From positions 10,572-74,571 of the forward strand of contig JAZDOK010000016.1 of assembly GCA_043798715.1 (NCBI GenBank): a DNA stretch of 64,000 bases, in the 5' to 3' direction. The notes below the pieces were generated by a model. It was not told the DNA's origin, did not search any database, and saw only the letters and a list, made by a program, of their open reading frames with translations. This DNA is from JAZDOK01 sp043798715 (GTDB taxonomy: Bacteria > Vulcanimicrobiota > JAZDOK01). Of this stretch, positions 1-7,645 are shown in pieces (positions within the stretch are counted from its first letter, which is position 1; the number at the start of each line of letters is the position of its first letter). The translations under genes were made by a program, and so were the position numbers.

Positions 1-132
1 GCGATGACGAAGGTGACCACTTTTTATCTCGGGAGCACCTCTCTGCTCATTGTGGTCGGGGTGGCCCTGGACACGATGCAGCAGATTGAGGCGCGCATGC
101 TGATGCGCCACTATCAGGGGATCATGAAATAG
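1..132 (+). CDS. secY: SecY preprotein translocase subunit, C-terminal end (partial)
   Basis: Only the last 43 codons are inside the window; the frame is open from base 1 to the TAG at 130-132. The peptide has a hydrophobic helix (STSLLIVVGVALDTM) followed by QQIEARMLMRHYQGIMK, which is the typical last transmembrane segment and cytoplasmic tail of SecY, the channel subunit of the Sec translocon in the inner membrane. It sits nine bases upstream of adk, the usual secY-adk-map-infA order of the spc operon, which supports the call strongly despite the short fragment. Confidence 0.9.
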   Translation, partial: AMTKVTTFYLGSTSLLIVVGVALDTMQQIEARMLMRHYQGIMK

Positions 133-141
133 GAGGGCCTT

Positions 142-786
142 ATGAGGATCGTCATGCTCGGCCCTCCGGGGGCCGGGAAAGGAACTCAGGCGCAGGCCCT
201 TTCGCAGAGTCTGGGTCTGCCCAGGGTTTCGACGGGAGATATCTTCCGCGAGGAAATTCGCCAGGGCAGCAGTCTGGGTCTTCAGGCGAAGGTTTTTCTC
301 GAAGGCGGCAAGCTGGTCCCGGATGAGATCGTCATCGAGATTGCCAAGAAGCGTCTCGGTGAGGAAGACTGCCTCCGGGGTTTCATCCTGGATGGTTTTC
401 CCAGGACGGCCGGGCAGGCCCGGGCGCTGGATGCCTGGCTTGAAGGGGAAAAGCTTTCCTTGAATACGGTCTTTGACATCCGCGTCTCTCCGGAGGAGGT
501 CGCCAGGCGTCTCGGGGACCGGCGGACCTGCGCCCGTTGCGGGGCCGTCTATCACCTGGTTTACAACCCGCCCCGCGAACCGGAGACCTGCGATCTGTGC
601 GGCGGGAAGCTCTATCTTCGGGATGATGATCGCCGCGAAGTCGTCCTCAAAAGGATCGCCGTCTACGAGGAGCAGACGAGGCCCCTGGAGGAATACTACC
701 GGGGCCGGGGGATTCTAATCGAGATTGACGGGGAGAAGACAATTAAAGAAGTGGGCGCCGAAATTGCGTCTTTGATGGAAGCATAG
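142..786 (+). CDS. adk: Adenylate kinase (zinc-lid type)
   Basis: Catalyses ATP + AMP = 2 ADP in the cytoplasm. The protein is 214 residues, normal for the long bacterial form. The P-loop GPPGAGKGTQ is at residues 7-16 and the AMP-site/DGFPR motif (FILDGFPRT) near residue 85. The LID domain carries four cysteines in two pairs (CARCG and CDLCG, residues about 130-153), so this is the structural-zinc version of the enzyme. The ATG is preceded by AGGAGGG. It lies between secY and map in the spc operon and is separated from map by only three bases, indicating co-transcription. Confidence 0.97.
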   Translation: MRIVMLGPPGAGKGTQAQALSQSLGLPRVSTGDIFREEIRQGSSLGLQAKVFLEGGKLVPDEIVIEIAKKRLGEEDCLRGFILDGFPRTAGQARALDAWLEGEKLSLNTVFDIRVSPEEVARRLGDRRTCARCGAVYHLVYNPPREPETCDLCGGKLYLRDDDRREVVLKRIAVYEEQTRPLEEYYRGRGILIEIDGEKTIKEVGAEIASLMEA

Positions 787-789
787 AAA

Positions 790-1551
790 ATGATTGCCAT
801 CAAGTCGGATGAGGAAATAGAGATCATGAGGGAGGCGGGACGGATTACGGCCCGGATACTGGAAGAAATAAAGAAGGCGATCGCTCCCGGTGTGACGACC
901 GGGGAACTGGATCGTCTGGCGGAAGGATTGATCCGGAAGGAGGGCGCAGAGCCGCTCTTCAAGGGGTACCGGGGTAAATCACGCCGGCCTTTCCCCGCGT
1001 CAATTACGGTTTCAATCAACGATGAGGTAGTTCACGGCATCCCGGGGAAGAGAAAACTGTGTTCAGGAGACATTGTGAGCATCGACATGGGCGTCTCCTG
1101 GCGGGGATTTTGCGGTGATTCCGCCTTCACGGCGGCCATCGGGGAAGTTGATAAGCGCAGCAAAAAGCTGCTTGATGTCACCCGGGAGGCTCTTTACAAA
1201 GGGATTGAAAAGGCCAGGGCCGGCAATCACCTGACGGACATATCGAGCGCCGTGCAGGAGCACGTGGAGAAAAACGGGTTTTCCGTCGTGAGAGACCTGG
1301 TAGGGCACGGGATCGGGCGCCAGATGCACGAGGAGCCGCAGATTCCCAATTTCGGCCCGCCCGGTTTCGGTCCCGTCCTTGAGAAGGGGATGGTTCTGGC
1401 GATTGAACCCATGGTCAACATGGGAGGATACAAGGTGCGGTTTCTTTCGGATGATTGGACGGTCGTGACCGCGGACAAAAGTATTTCCGCTCACTTTGAA
1501 CATACCGTGGCCGTCTCTGAGAACGGGCCGGTCATCCTGACGCAACAGTAG
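790..1551 (+). CDS. map: Methionine aminopeptidase, type I
   Basis: Removes the initiator methionine from nascent proteins. The 253-residue length and lack of an N-terminal zinc-finger extension fit type Ia. Metal-ligand motifs are visible: the DMGVSW and GDSAFT region (two Asp ligands), LVGHGIGRQMHEEP (His ligand plus substrate His), and the Glu in AIEPMVN; a last Glu lies in AHFEHTVAV. The start ATG follows adk by three bases without a strong Shine-Dalgarno of its own, which suggests translational coupling. It precedes infA in the conserved operon order. Confidence 0.97.
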   Translation: MIAIKSDEEIEIMREAGRITARILEEIKKAIAPGVTTGELDRLAEGLIRKEGAEPLFKGYRGKSRRPFPASITVSINDEVVHGIPGKRKLCSGDIVSIDMGVSWRGFCGDSAFTAAIGEVDKRSKKLLDVTREALYKGIEKARAGNHLTDISSAVQEHVEKNGFSVVRDLVGHGIGRQMHEEPQIPNFGPPGFGPVLEKGMVLAIEPMVNMGGYKVRFLSDDWTVVTADKSISAHFEHTVAVSENGPVILTQQ

Positions 1552-1567
1552 GAAAGGAGGTGTCTCA

Positions 1568-1786
1568 GTGGCCAAGGAAGAGACGATAGAGGTTGAAGGG
1601 ACCGTCATTGAGGCCCTTCCCAATGCTATGTTCAGGGTTGAGCTGGCCAACGGGCACAAGGTTCTGGCCCATGTCTCGGGCAAGATCCGGATGAATTTCA
1701 TCCGCATTCTGCCGGGAGACAGGGTTACGGTGGAATTGTCACCCTACGACCTCAGTAGAGGAAGGATCACCTACCGGTACAAGTAG
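1568..1786 (+). CDS. infA: Translation initiation factor IF-1
   Basis: A 72-residue single OB-fold protein that binds the ribosomal A site during initiation. The sequence MAKEETIEVEGTVIEALPNA and the block MNFIRILPGDRVTVELSPYDL are near consensus for IF-1. Translation starts at GTG (1568), chosen because a very strong AGGAAAGGAGGTG sits just upstream and the MAKE N-terminus matches the family. It lies between map and rpmJ as in many bacteria. Confidence 0.97.
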   Translation: MAKEETIEVEGTVIEALPNAMFRVELANGHKVLAHVSGKIRMNFIRILPGDRVTVELSPYDLSRGRITYRYK

Positions 1787-1804
1787 TCTAGGGAGGAAGA
1801 AGCA

Positions 1805-1918
1805 ATGAAGAAAAAACCTTCTGTGCGGACGCGATGCGAAAAGTGCAAGATAATCGTCCGCAAGGGCAAAGTCAGGGTTATCTGCGAAAATGTTAAGCAT
1901 AAACAGATTCAAGGTTAG
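1805..1918 (+). CDS. rpmJ: 50S ribosomal protein L36 (zinc-binding form)
   Basis: A 37-residue gene. Translation gives an N-terminus MKKKPSVRTRCEKCKIIVRK and an ending with CENVKHKQIQG. The Cys-Cys-Cys-His zinc ribbon (CEKC, C, H) identifies the C+ type of L36, which is part of the large subunit. GGGAGGAAG lies just upstream of the ATG. Position between infA and rpsM is the universal one. Confidence 0.96.
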   Translation: MKKKPSVRTRCEKCKIIVRKGKVRVICENVKHKQIQG

Positions 1919-1929
1919 GGGGTGACAAA

Positions 1930-2313
1930 GTGGCAAGAATTGCAGGAATTGATTTACCGAGAGACAAGCGGGTGGAGGTGGCCCTCACCTATATCTTTGG
2001 AATAGGGAGGAATTCGGCCAAGAAGATCCTGACCAGCACCAAGATCAATCCGGATACCCGCGTGCGGGGCCTGACTGATGAAGAGGTTGGCCGCCTCCGG
2101 GAGGAAATAGAGAAGAATTTCAAGGTGGAAGGGGATCTCAAGAGAGAGGTCACCCAGAGCATCAAGCGGCTCCTGGAAATCGGCTGCTACCGGGGCATGC
2201 GGCATAAGCGAGGCCTTCCGGTGCGGGGTCAGCGGACCAAGACCAATGCCAGGACCCGTAAGGGTCCGAGGCGGACGGTCGGGAGCAAGAAGAAGGCACC
2301 GTCCAAAACGTAA
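1930..2313 (+). CDS. rpsM: 30S ribosomal protein S13
   Basis: Small-subunit head protein that contacts tRNA and the 50S subunit. The 127-residue protein starts MARIAGIDLPRDKRVEVALT, has the helix-two-turns-helix core and a basic tail (GLPVRGQRTKTNARTRKGP) that reaches the P site. GTG start, preceded by AGGGGGTGA. First gene of the classical alpha operon (S13-S11-S4-alpha-L17), complete here. Confidence 0.98.
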   Translation: MARIAGIDLPRDKRVEVALTYIFGIGRNSAKKILTSTKINPDTRVRGLTDEEVGRLREEIEKNFKVEGDLKREVTQSIKRLLEIGCYRGMRHKRGLPVRGQRTKTNARTRKGPRRTVGSKKKAPSKT

Positions 2314-2331
2314 GTCATAAGGAGGGATAAC

Positions 2332-2721
2332 ATGGCCAGGAAGACCGGAAAATCGCGAAAAAAAGAGACGCGTCACATTCCCAAGGGGATTGCGCACATA
2401 CAGTCCACTTTCAATAATACCGTCATCACGATCACGGACTTGAACGGCAACACGCTTGGGTGGGCCACGGCTGGGGTGCTGGGTTTCAAGGGCTCCCGCA
2501 AGAGCACGCCTTTCGCCGCCCAGATGGCGGCCGACCAGGTGGCCAAGAAGGCCATGGAGTTCGGGGTCCGGCAGGTGGACGTCTATGTGAAGGGCCCCGG
2601 GGCCGGTCGGGAGGCGGCGATTCGCTCGCTTCAGGCAGCCGGGCTTGAAATCAGTCTGATTAAGGATGTAACACCCATTCCGCACAATGGATGTCGTCCG
2701 CCCAAGAGGCGGAGAGTATAA
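2332..2721 (+). CDS. rpsK: 30S ribosomal protein S11
   Basis: The 129-residue protein has the S11 hallmarks IQSTFNNTVITITDLNGN, the block KSTPFAAQMAADQVAKKA and the C-terminal PIPHNGCRPPKRRRV. It lies on the platform of the 30S subunit and contacts mRNA upstream of the E site. AAGGAGGGA precedes the ATG. 18 bases follow rpsM and 13 bases precede the true rpsD start. Confidence 0.98.
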   Translation: MARKTGKSRKKETRHIPKGIAHIQSTFNNTVITITDLNGNTLGWATAGVLGFKGSRKSTPFAAQMAADQVAKKAMEFGVRQVDVYVKGPGAGREAAIRSLQAAGLEISLIKDVTPIPHNGCRPPKRRRV

Positions 2722-2734
2722 GGGAGGCAGAAAT

Positions 2735-3370
2735 ATGGCTAGGTATACCGGACCGTTGTGTCGCCTGTGCAGAAGAGAGGGAAACAAGCTTTTGCTCAAG
2801 GGTACACGCTGTTACACTGGGAAGTGCGCCATGGAGCGTTCCGAGAATAGATCGGGGCCGCCTGGGCCGCCCAGTCGGAGCAGGAGGAAGATTTCACAGT
2901 ACGGAATTCAGCTCAGGGAAAAACAGAAGCTGAAGAGGATCTACAGGCTTCAGGAGCGCCAGTTCAGGAGGTATTTCCATATTGCCGAGCAGCAGAAGGG
3001 GATAACCGGCGAGAATTTTCTTGGCCTTCTCGAATGCCGTCTGGACAACGCCGTCTATCGGCTGGGCTTTGCCAGTTCCCGGAACCAGGCCCGGCAGATG
3101 GTAAGTCACGGTCATTTTCTGGTCAACGGGAGAAAAGTCAATATCCCCTCATACCTTCTAAGGCCGGTTGACGAGATCGTCCTGAAGGAGAACAGCCGCG
3201 ATAATCCCCTGTTCAAGCAGTCTCTTGCGAGTGCGGCAGGGCGGGCCATCCCCCAGTGGCTGAAAATGGATGCGGATAATTTCAAAGGAACAGTGCTCTC
3301 AAGACCTTCCAGGGAAGAGATAGATACACAAGTAAAGGAAGAGCTGATCGTAGAGTTCTACTCCAGATAA
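2735..3370 (+). CDS. rpsD: 30S ribosomal protein S4 (zinc-finger form)
   Basis: A 211-residue S4, a primary 16S rRNA binding protein and, in many bacteria, the translational repressor of this operon. I start it at the ATG at 2735, giving MARYTGPLCRLCRREGNKLL, because GGGAGGC lies just upstream; a longer in-frame reading from 2687 would overlap rpsK. The N-terminus has the Cys4 zinc site (CRLC, then CYTGKC). The S4 RNA-binding domain (LECRLDNAVYRLGFASSRNQ) is in the middle. Confidence 0.97.
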   Translation: MARYTGPLCRLCRREGNKLLLKGTRCYTGKCAMERSENRSGPPGPPSRSRRKISQYGIQLREKQKLKRIYRLQERQFRRYFHIAEQQKGITGENFLGLLECRLDNAVYRLGFASSRNQARQMVSHGHFLVNGRKVNIPSYLLRPVDEIVLKENSRDNPLFKQSLASAAGRAIPQWLKMDADNFKGTVLSRPSREEIDTQVKEELIVEFYSR

Positions 3371-3385
3371 AGGGGGAAGCCAATA

Positions 3386-4348
3386 GTGATGCTAGAAATT
3401 GAAAAACCGGTAGTGGTCTCCGAGGCGCAGGAGGCATATGGAAAGTTCGTGATTGAGCCGCTGGAACGGGGTTACGGGGTTACCCTTGGGAACAGCTTGA
3501 GAAGAATCCTCCTTTCGTCCCTCCCGGGCGCCGCTGTCACCCACGTCAAAATAGAGGGCGTTCTGCACGAGTTTTCGACGATTCCGGGCGTGGTCGAGGA
3601 CACCACCGAGATCATCCTGAATCTGAAGAAACTACGCATGAAGATGCATCCCGATGCGCCCAGGACCATCCGGCTGGAAGTACGGGGAGAGAAGGAAGTG
3701 ACCGCGGGGGACATCACCCTGGATGCCGATGTCGAGGTTCTGAACAAGAACCTGCACATCGCTACTCTCAGCGAGCCTAATTCGCGTCTGATCATGGAGA
3801 TGCGGGTCGAAAAAGGCAAGGGCTATGTGCCGGCTGAGCGCCACCGTCTGCCGGAGCAGATCATCGGCCTGATCCCGGTGGATTCCATCTTCACTCCCGT
3901 GTTCAGGGTGAATTACGTGGTGGAGGATACCCGCGTCGGCCAGGTGACCGACTATGAGCGGCTCATACTGGAAGTCTGGACGGATGGGAGCATCGGTCCC
4001 CACGAGGCGGTCAGTACGGCAGCCACGATTCTCCAGAATTACCTGAAATTTTTTGCGGATCTCAAGATTACGGCGGGACCCTCTCTCTCGATGGAGATCA
4101 TGGAGCCGATGACCGTGGTGGATATGCCCATCGAGGAACTGGGACTCTCGGTCAGGTCCTTAAACTGCCTCAGGAGAGCCGGGGTCCGGATCGTCAACGA
4201 TCTGATTCAGCTCTCCCATGAAGATGTGATGAAACTTAAGAACTTCGGCCAGAAATCCCTGGATGAAATCCAGGAGAAATTAGCGCAGTACAACCTGTCG
4301 CTTAAGATTTTCGCGCCTGAAGAGTCAGGGAAGGGTGAACTCAATTGA
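3386..4348 (+). CDS. rpoA: DNA-directed RNA polymerase subunit alpha
   Basis: The 320-residue alpha subunit nucleates RNA polymerase assembly. The N-terminal dimerisation domain is seen in GYGVTLGNSLRRILLSSLPG and the C-terminal domain, which contacts UP elements and activators, in EELGLSVRSLNCLRRAGVRI. Both are present and the length is normal. Start is GTG at 3386 or the adjacent ATG at 3389, after AGGGGGAAG. Its stop overlaps the rplQ start. Confidence 0.98.
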   Translation: MMLEIEKPVVVSEAQEAYGKFVIEPLERGYGVTLGNSLRRILLSSLPGAAVTHVKIEGVLHEFSTIPGVVEDTTEIILNLKKLRMKMHPDAPRTIRLEVRGEKEVTAGDITLDADVEVLNKNLHIATLSEPNSRLIMEMRVEKGKGYVPAERHRLPEQIIGLIPVDSIFTPVFRVNYVVEDTRVGQVTDYERLILEVWTDGSIGPHEAVSTAATILQNYLKFFADLKITAGPSLSMEIMEPMTVVDMPIEELGLSVRSLNCLRRAGVRIVNDLIQLSHEDVMKLKNFGQKSLDEIQEKLAQYNLSLKIFAPEESGKGELN

Positions 4349-4713
4349 AACACAAGGTCGTGACCAGGACGCTCGGAAGGATTACCGGCCATAGAATCGC
4401 CATGCTCAGGAATCTGACGACGTCTCTTTTTATGCATCGTAAGATCGAGACGACGGAAACCCGGGCCAAGGAAGTGGCGAAATTTGCTCAACGGCTCATC
4501 ACGCTGGCCAAGCGGGGAGACCTGGCGGCCAAGCGAGCGGTCTTTCAGCATATCCGGAACACGGATGTCGCCAAGGAACTCTTCGATACGATTGCGCCCC
4601 AGTACCGTTCATCCGGGGATCACGAGGAGAGAAAAGGCGGTTATACCCGGATTTTAAAGCTCGGTCAGCGCAAGGGCGACGCGGCTCCCATGGTGATTAT
4701 AGAGCTGGTATGA
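4345..4713 (+). CDS. rplQ: 50S ribosomal protein L17
   Basis: A 122-residue L17 with the family core HRIAMLRNLTTSLFMHRKIE and TTETRAKEVAKFAQRLITLAK. It starts at a TTG (4345) that overlaps the rpoA stop codon in TTGA, so translation is probably coupled to rpoA; the GGGAAGGGTGAA inside rpoA would serve as ribosome binding site. Last ribosomal gene of the alpha operon; its stop in turn overlaps the ecfA ATG. Confidence 0.97.
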   Translation: MKHKVVTRTLGRITGHRIAMLRNLTTSLFMHRKIETTETRAKEVAKFAQRLITLAKRGDLAAKRAVFQHIRNTDVAKELFDTIAPQYRSSGDHEERKGGYTRILKLGQRKGDAAPMVIIELV

Positions 4714-5558
4714 TCCGGCTCGCCCGGCTGAGTCACACATACCAGCACGGAACTTCGGGCGAAATAAACGCTCTTCAGGAAGTCGATCTTACCATCGGAG
4801 AGTGCGAGTTCGTCGCCATAATCGGTCCGAACGGCTGTGGAAAATCCACTCTGGCCAGGCATCTTAACGCACTCCTCCTGCCCACCGGCGGCGACGTGTG
4901 GGTGGAGGGTCTCAATACCAGGGAGCCGGAAAATATCGTGGAGATCCGCCGCCGGGTCGGGATGGTCTTTCAGAATCCCGAGACCCAGATAGTGGCAACG
5001 ATGGTCGAGGAGGACGTGGCCTTCGGGCCTGAAAACCTGGGCCTTTCTCCGGAAGAAATAAGAAAACGAGTCAAAGAGGCCCTGCAGGCCGTAAGCCTGG
5101 AGGGCTTTGAACTTCTCTCCCCCCACCAGCTTTCCGGTGGTCAGAAACAAAGGGTGGCCCTGGCGGGCATCCTGGCGATGAGGCCGAGGACCATCGTGCT
5201 GGATGAGCCGACCGCCATGCTCGATCCCGCTGGCCGCCGCGAAGTCTTCCAGGCCGTAAGCCGCCTGAACACCGAAGAGGGCATCCGCGTCGTCTATATC
5301 ACCCACTTCATGGAAGAGGCGGTGGAGGCCAGGCGGGTGATCGTTCTTGACCGCGGAACAATCGTGATGGACGGAACTTCGGCGGAGGTCTTCTCGCAAT
5401 ATGATCGGATGGCCGAACTTGGGGTGGGGGTGCCCTGCATAACCCGCCTCGATCACGCCCTCCGGGAAAAGGGCTTCAATCTTCCTAAAGTGCCGCTTTC
5501 CGCCGAAGAGATGGCGGATGAGCTTTCTCTTTTGCCTCTGAAGGCTTCTCTTCGGTAA
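4710..5558 (+). CDS. ecfA: Energy-coupling factor (ECF)-type ABC transporter ATPase
   Basis: A 282-residue ABC ATPase of the EcfA/CbiO group, which energises uptake of vitamins or metal ions together with EcfT and an S component in the membrane. Walker A is GPNGCGKST (about residue 38), the Q-loop lies in VFQNPETQ, the signature is LSGGQ, Walker B is IVLDEPTAMLDP and the switch His is in YITHFMEE. The ATGA overlap with rplQ and placement after rplQ match the conserved ecfA position, but no ecfT or second ecfA follows. Bases 5295-5558, the last 88 codons, are repeated at 11649-11912 with about 9% divergence, so this 3' end may have been delivered by an inserted element. Confidence 0.93.
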   Translation: MIRLARLSHTYQHGTSGEINALQEVDLTIGECEFVAIIGPNGCGKSTLARHLNALLLPTGGDVWVEGLNTREPENIVEIRRRVGMVFQNPETQIVATMVEEDVAFGPENLGLSPEEIRKRVKEALQAVSLEGFELLSPHQLSGGQKQRVALAGILAMRPRTIVLDEPTAMLDPAGRREVFQAVSRLNTEEGIRVVYITHFMEEAVEARRVIVLDRGTIVMDGTSAEVFSQYDRMAELGVGVPCITRLDHALREKGFNLPKVPLSAEEMADELSLLPLKASLR

Positions 5559-5568
5559 ATCACGGGTT

Positions 5569-5699
5569 TGTCGGGGGTATCCCCCACGAAAGTACACCGT
5601 CGCCCCGCCATCGGCGGGGCGCGATTTCCCGCCAACGGCGGGACAACGCCTTTCTTAGGGAGATACCCCCTACTCCCCGTTTTCTCTCTTAGAAATCTG
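5569..5699 (+). repeat. MITE-like dispersed repeat, copy 1
   Basis: The segment begins TGTCGGGGGTATCCCCCACG, continues CGAAAGTAC, and ends with AACGCCTTTCTTAGG then GATACCCCC and CCCGTTTTCTC...GAAATCTG. The same conserved ends occur at 7125-7296 around a different hairpin core. The outer GGGGGTATC and GATACCCCC are inverted repeats of each other. Here the core holds two GC hairpins (CCCCGCC/GGCGGGG and CCCGCC/GGCGGG). It directly follows the ecfA stop. No coding sequence seen in 5559-5777. Confidence 0.7.
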
Positions 5700-5777
5700 C
5701 GTAATCTTCTGAAACCAATTCATGCGGCCTATCCTGTTTGTATGCATTATCACGATAAAGTGCTAACATCAAATCCA

Positions 5778-6740
5778 CTATCGGGTCAAGAACGCGTGCA
5801 GACATGCTCTCATGTCTGCACGCGTTCTTCCGTGAAGTAGTACTAGGATTAATCCAGCAATGGCACCAATCACAGCTCCTAACAGACAACTGAAATAGAT
5901 TTTAGCGATTTCAAAAATATGAACAAAATTAAATTCGGAAATAATCATGTTGAACATAGTACTCAAAAGCCCAGTCATAGCACCCGCCAACCCGCCTAAT
6001 AATGGAACCCGCAGAAAAGCTTCGGGCCAGCGCCTTCCCTTTATTATCTTTAATGCTTCGCCTGAGTAAAAGTTAAATAAGAAATATCCGATTAAAACAT
6101 CTCCAGTAAGGTTTAATAAGGCGCAATCAAGGAAATACGGAAATATTGTTTTGGAATAAAATATTCCTTCCAACCCTCCGATAAGGCCTCCAAAGATCCC
6201 TGCGACAACTCCTGCAATAGTAATGACTCCCTCATCACTATGCTTGTCGATTGCTTCGTTTATTGAAGTTTGCATTTGGCCTGACTTTTTTAGCAGAAGG
6301 GCATAAACAAAGCCCGCAAGGAACATTCCTAATAATAATCCGGTAAAGCCACCAATAAAAAACCCTATAATAGTTCCAACAATCGGAAAAGTGAAAGTTC
6401 CAGTCATGCATCCGGAAGCTATCCCCGCCATGAGTCCGTATAAAGCACCTTGCGAAACGTATTTTCTTAACGATTTAATTGTGTTTTTTGAAAATCTCCT
6501 GGAAGCCATCCATCCGAAGAATATACCCGTTAAGATTCCTGTTATTATTACTGCTGGCGTTGAAGAGCTGTCAACTATTAGCTGACGGCTGAGAGGTTCA
6601 CGGAAAATAGAGTAGTAGGGGAAGCTGGCTATGTAATACTTATTGCACAGCAAGGCGGAAGTACCTCCAATTATTCCGCCGCATATACCAACGACGATTC
6701 TTCCCCAGAGAAGGATCTTTTTATTTCCCAATACATTCAC
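5778..6740 (-). CDS. Multi-spanning glycine-rich membrane protein, unknown function
   Basis: The 320-residue protein has about eight hydrophobic segments rich in Gly-x-x-x-Gly patterns (GIVGGIIGG, GLMAGIASGCMTG, GTIIGFFIGGFTGLLLGMF, GVVAGIFGGLIGG, GAVIGAIAGLILVLL). I recognise no family. The start is taken as GTG at 6740 and the Shine-Dalgarno is weak. The last ~15 codons are read through a perfect 19-bp inverted repeat (5788-5829), so the natural C-terminus may have been replaced. It lies inside the island between ecfA and its repeated 3' end, on the opposite strand to the other cargo, with an AT-rich composition unlike the flanking chromosome. Confidence 0.6.
   Translation of the reverse strand: MNVLGNKKILLWGRIVVGICGGIIGGTSALLCNKYYIASFPYYSIFREPLSRQLIVDSSSTPAVIITGILTGIFFGWMASRRFSKNTIKSLRKYVSQGALYGLMAGIASGCMTGTFTFPIVGTIIGFFIGGFTGLLLGMFLAGFVYALLLKKSGQMQTSINEAIDKHSDEGVITIAGVVAGIFGGLIGGLEGIFYSKTIFPYFLDCALLNLTGDVLIGYFLFNFYSGEALKIIKGRRWPEAFLRVPLLGGLAGAMTGLLSTMFNMIISEFNFVHIFEIAKIYFSCLLGAVIGAIAGLILVLLHGRTRADMRACLHAFLTR
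5788..5829. repeat. Perfect 19-bp inverted repeat with 4-base loop
   Basis: Left arm 5788-5806 begins AAGAACGCGTGCAGACATG, the loop is CTCT, and the right arm 5811-5829 is its exact complement. It lies at the end of the membrane-protein gene on the minus strand. It could act as a transcription terminator, though no T-run follows on either strand, or it may be the scar or end of a small mobile repeat. Confidence 0.7.
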
Positions 6741-6979
6741 CCCGCTTTCATCCGAAACGAACTAGGGGACTGTGTGTTCATGGGGTCGGGCTACACATTT
6801 GCCATTTATTCAGAGAACATACGGCGTAATAAATGCAGCCCCGTAACAAGTTGGAAAGGAGAAAATGACCATTTCGGAAGGTTCTCGATAGCTGTATCTT
6901 TTCCTTTCCGTCTGTTAAAGCAAAGAGGGGGCAATTTGACGAAGTGTCCGGTAATAGATGAAAGGTTCTGTGAACGTTG

Positions 6980-7060
6980 TGTGATGCGGTCGTTATTGTC
7001 TTCTCGACCGCATCACACCTCCATAAGGGGCCTGTGCCTTGCAAGCACGGCCCCTTTATT
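6980..7060 (+). repeat. Twin-hairpin element, copy 1 (possible structured RNA/terminator)
   Basis: Two hairpins in tandem. The first has 13-bp arms (TGTGATGCGGTCG at 6980-6992 and its complement at 7005-7017) with loop TTATTGTCTTCT. The second, AGGGGCCTGTGC...GCACGGCCCCT at 7026-7055, has a CTTGCAAG apex and is followed by TTTATT, so it looks like an intrinsic terminator. The same pair of hairpins with the same loops lies directly after gdhA (25968-26054). No gene that it could terminate lies just upstream here. The rest of 6741-7124 holds nothing else I can support. Confidence 0.65.
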
Positions 7061-7124
7061 ACTTCCATCTGGGTTTGCTTCAGAGCCAAACTTGGCGATC
7101 ATTTAAGCGTTATCTGGTTCGGGC

Positions 7125-7296
7125 TGTCGGGGGTATCCCCCACGAAAGTACGCCGTCGATTTTCCCTGCGAGAAAATCGCGACTCGGTGCTCAGCCTCGC
7201 TCGTCCCGCCTTCGGCGGGACACCGTGCCCGCTCGGCCTCCGCAACGCCTTTCTTAGGTGGACACCCCCTCTTCCCGTTTCTTTCTGCGAAATCTG
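7125..7296 (+). repeat. MITE-like dispersed repeat, copy 2
   Basis: Starts TGTCGGGGGTATCCCCCACG and CGAAAGTACGCCGTCG like copy 1, and ends CAACGCCTTTCTTAGG, GGACACCCCCT, CCCGTTTCT, GAAATCTG like copy 1. The interior differs: hairpins GATTTTC/GAAAATC and GTCCCGCC/GGCGGGAC and a longer GC-rich section. The terminal GGGGGTATCC pairs with GGACACCCCC with one mismatch. Confidence 0.7.
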
Positions 7297-7308
7297 AATC
7301 AGGGAATT

Positions 7309-7597
7309 ATGAAGGAGAACGCGAGGAATCACGAGCCTCAGAATGCCCTCTATTCTGCAGAGGAGCGCCAAGTTGGAGGAATCTGCAGGGTCAGGGCGAA
7401 AGGGTGACATGGCGGGGTGGAGGCGGTTTATTCGACAGGAAGAGCTGGTTCGACTGTTCGACTGGCCGATGGAAACTGCGGTCGCCAAGTGATATGGCAA
7501 AAGACATGCCGAAACTACCGTGGTCATGGCCAACACGGGCGGCTTCACTAAGGAGGAACTCGATTGCATTCAAATACCGCAATGGGCAGGAAATTGA
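7309..7597 (+). pseudogene. Gene debris upstream of the nuclease gene
   Basis: Bases 7297-7645 carry no intact gene. A 32-codon reading frame at 7309-7407 (MKENARNHEPQNALYSAEER) is followed by a second frame from 7409 that reads MAGWRRFIRQEELVRLFDW, meets a TGA at 7490-7492 and then continues in the same frame as YGKRHAETTVVMANTGGFTK to a stop at 7597. The last piece faintly recalls Mrr-like restriction endonucleases (VVxxNxGFT), but this is a guess. I read the region as remains of one or two disrupted genes; a Shine-Dalgarno-like AGGAG at 7635 belongs to the next gene. Confidence 0.3.
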
Positions 7598-7645
7598 GGA
7601 AGCTGAAGGAAATTAGGTCGTGAAGATCGATTACAGGAGTTTCGT

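Noticed and set aside
4665..5597. 310-codon minus-strand frame across ecfA
   Set aside because: A shadow of ecfA codon usage; ecfA has all ABC ATPase motifs on the plus strand.
6776..6806. GGGGTCGGGCTACACATTTG-like string, reminiscent of insertion-sequence ends
   Set aside because: No transposase, second end or target duplication is visible; resemblance is from memory only.
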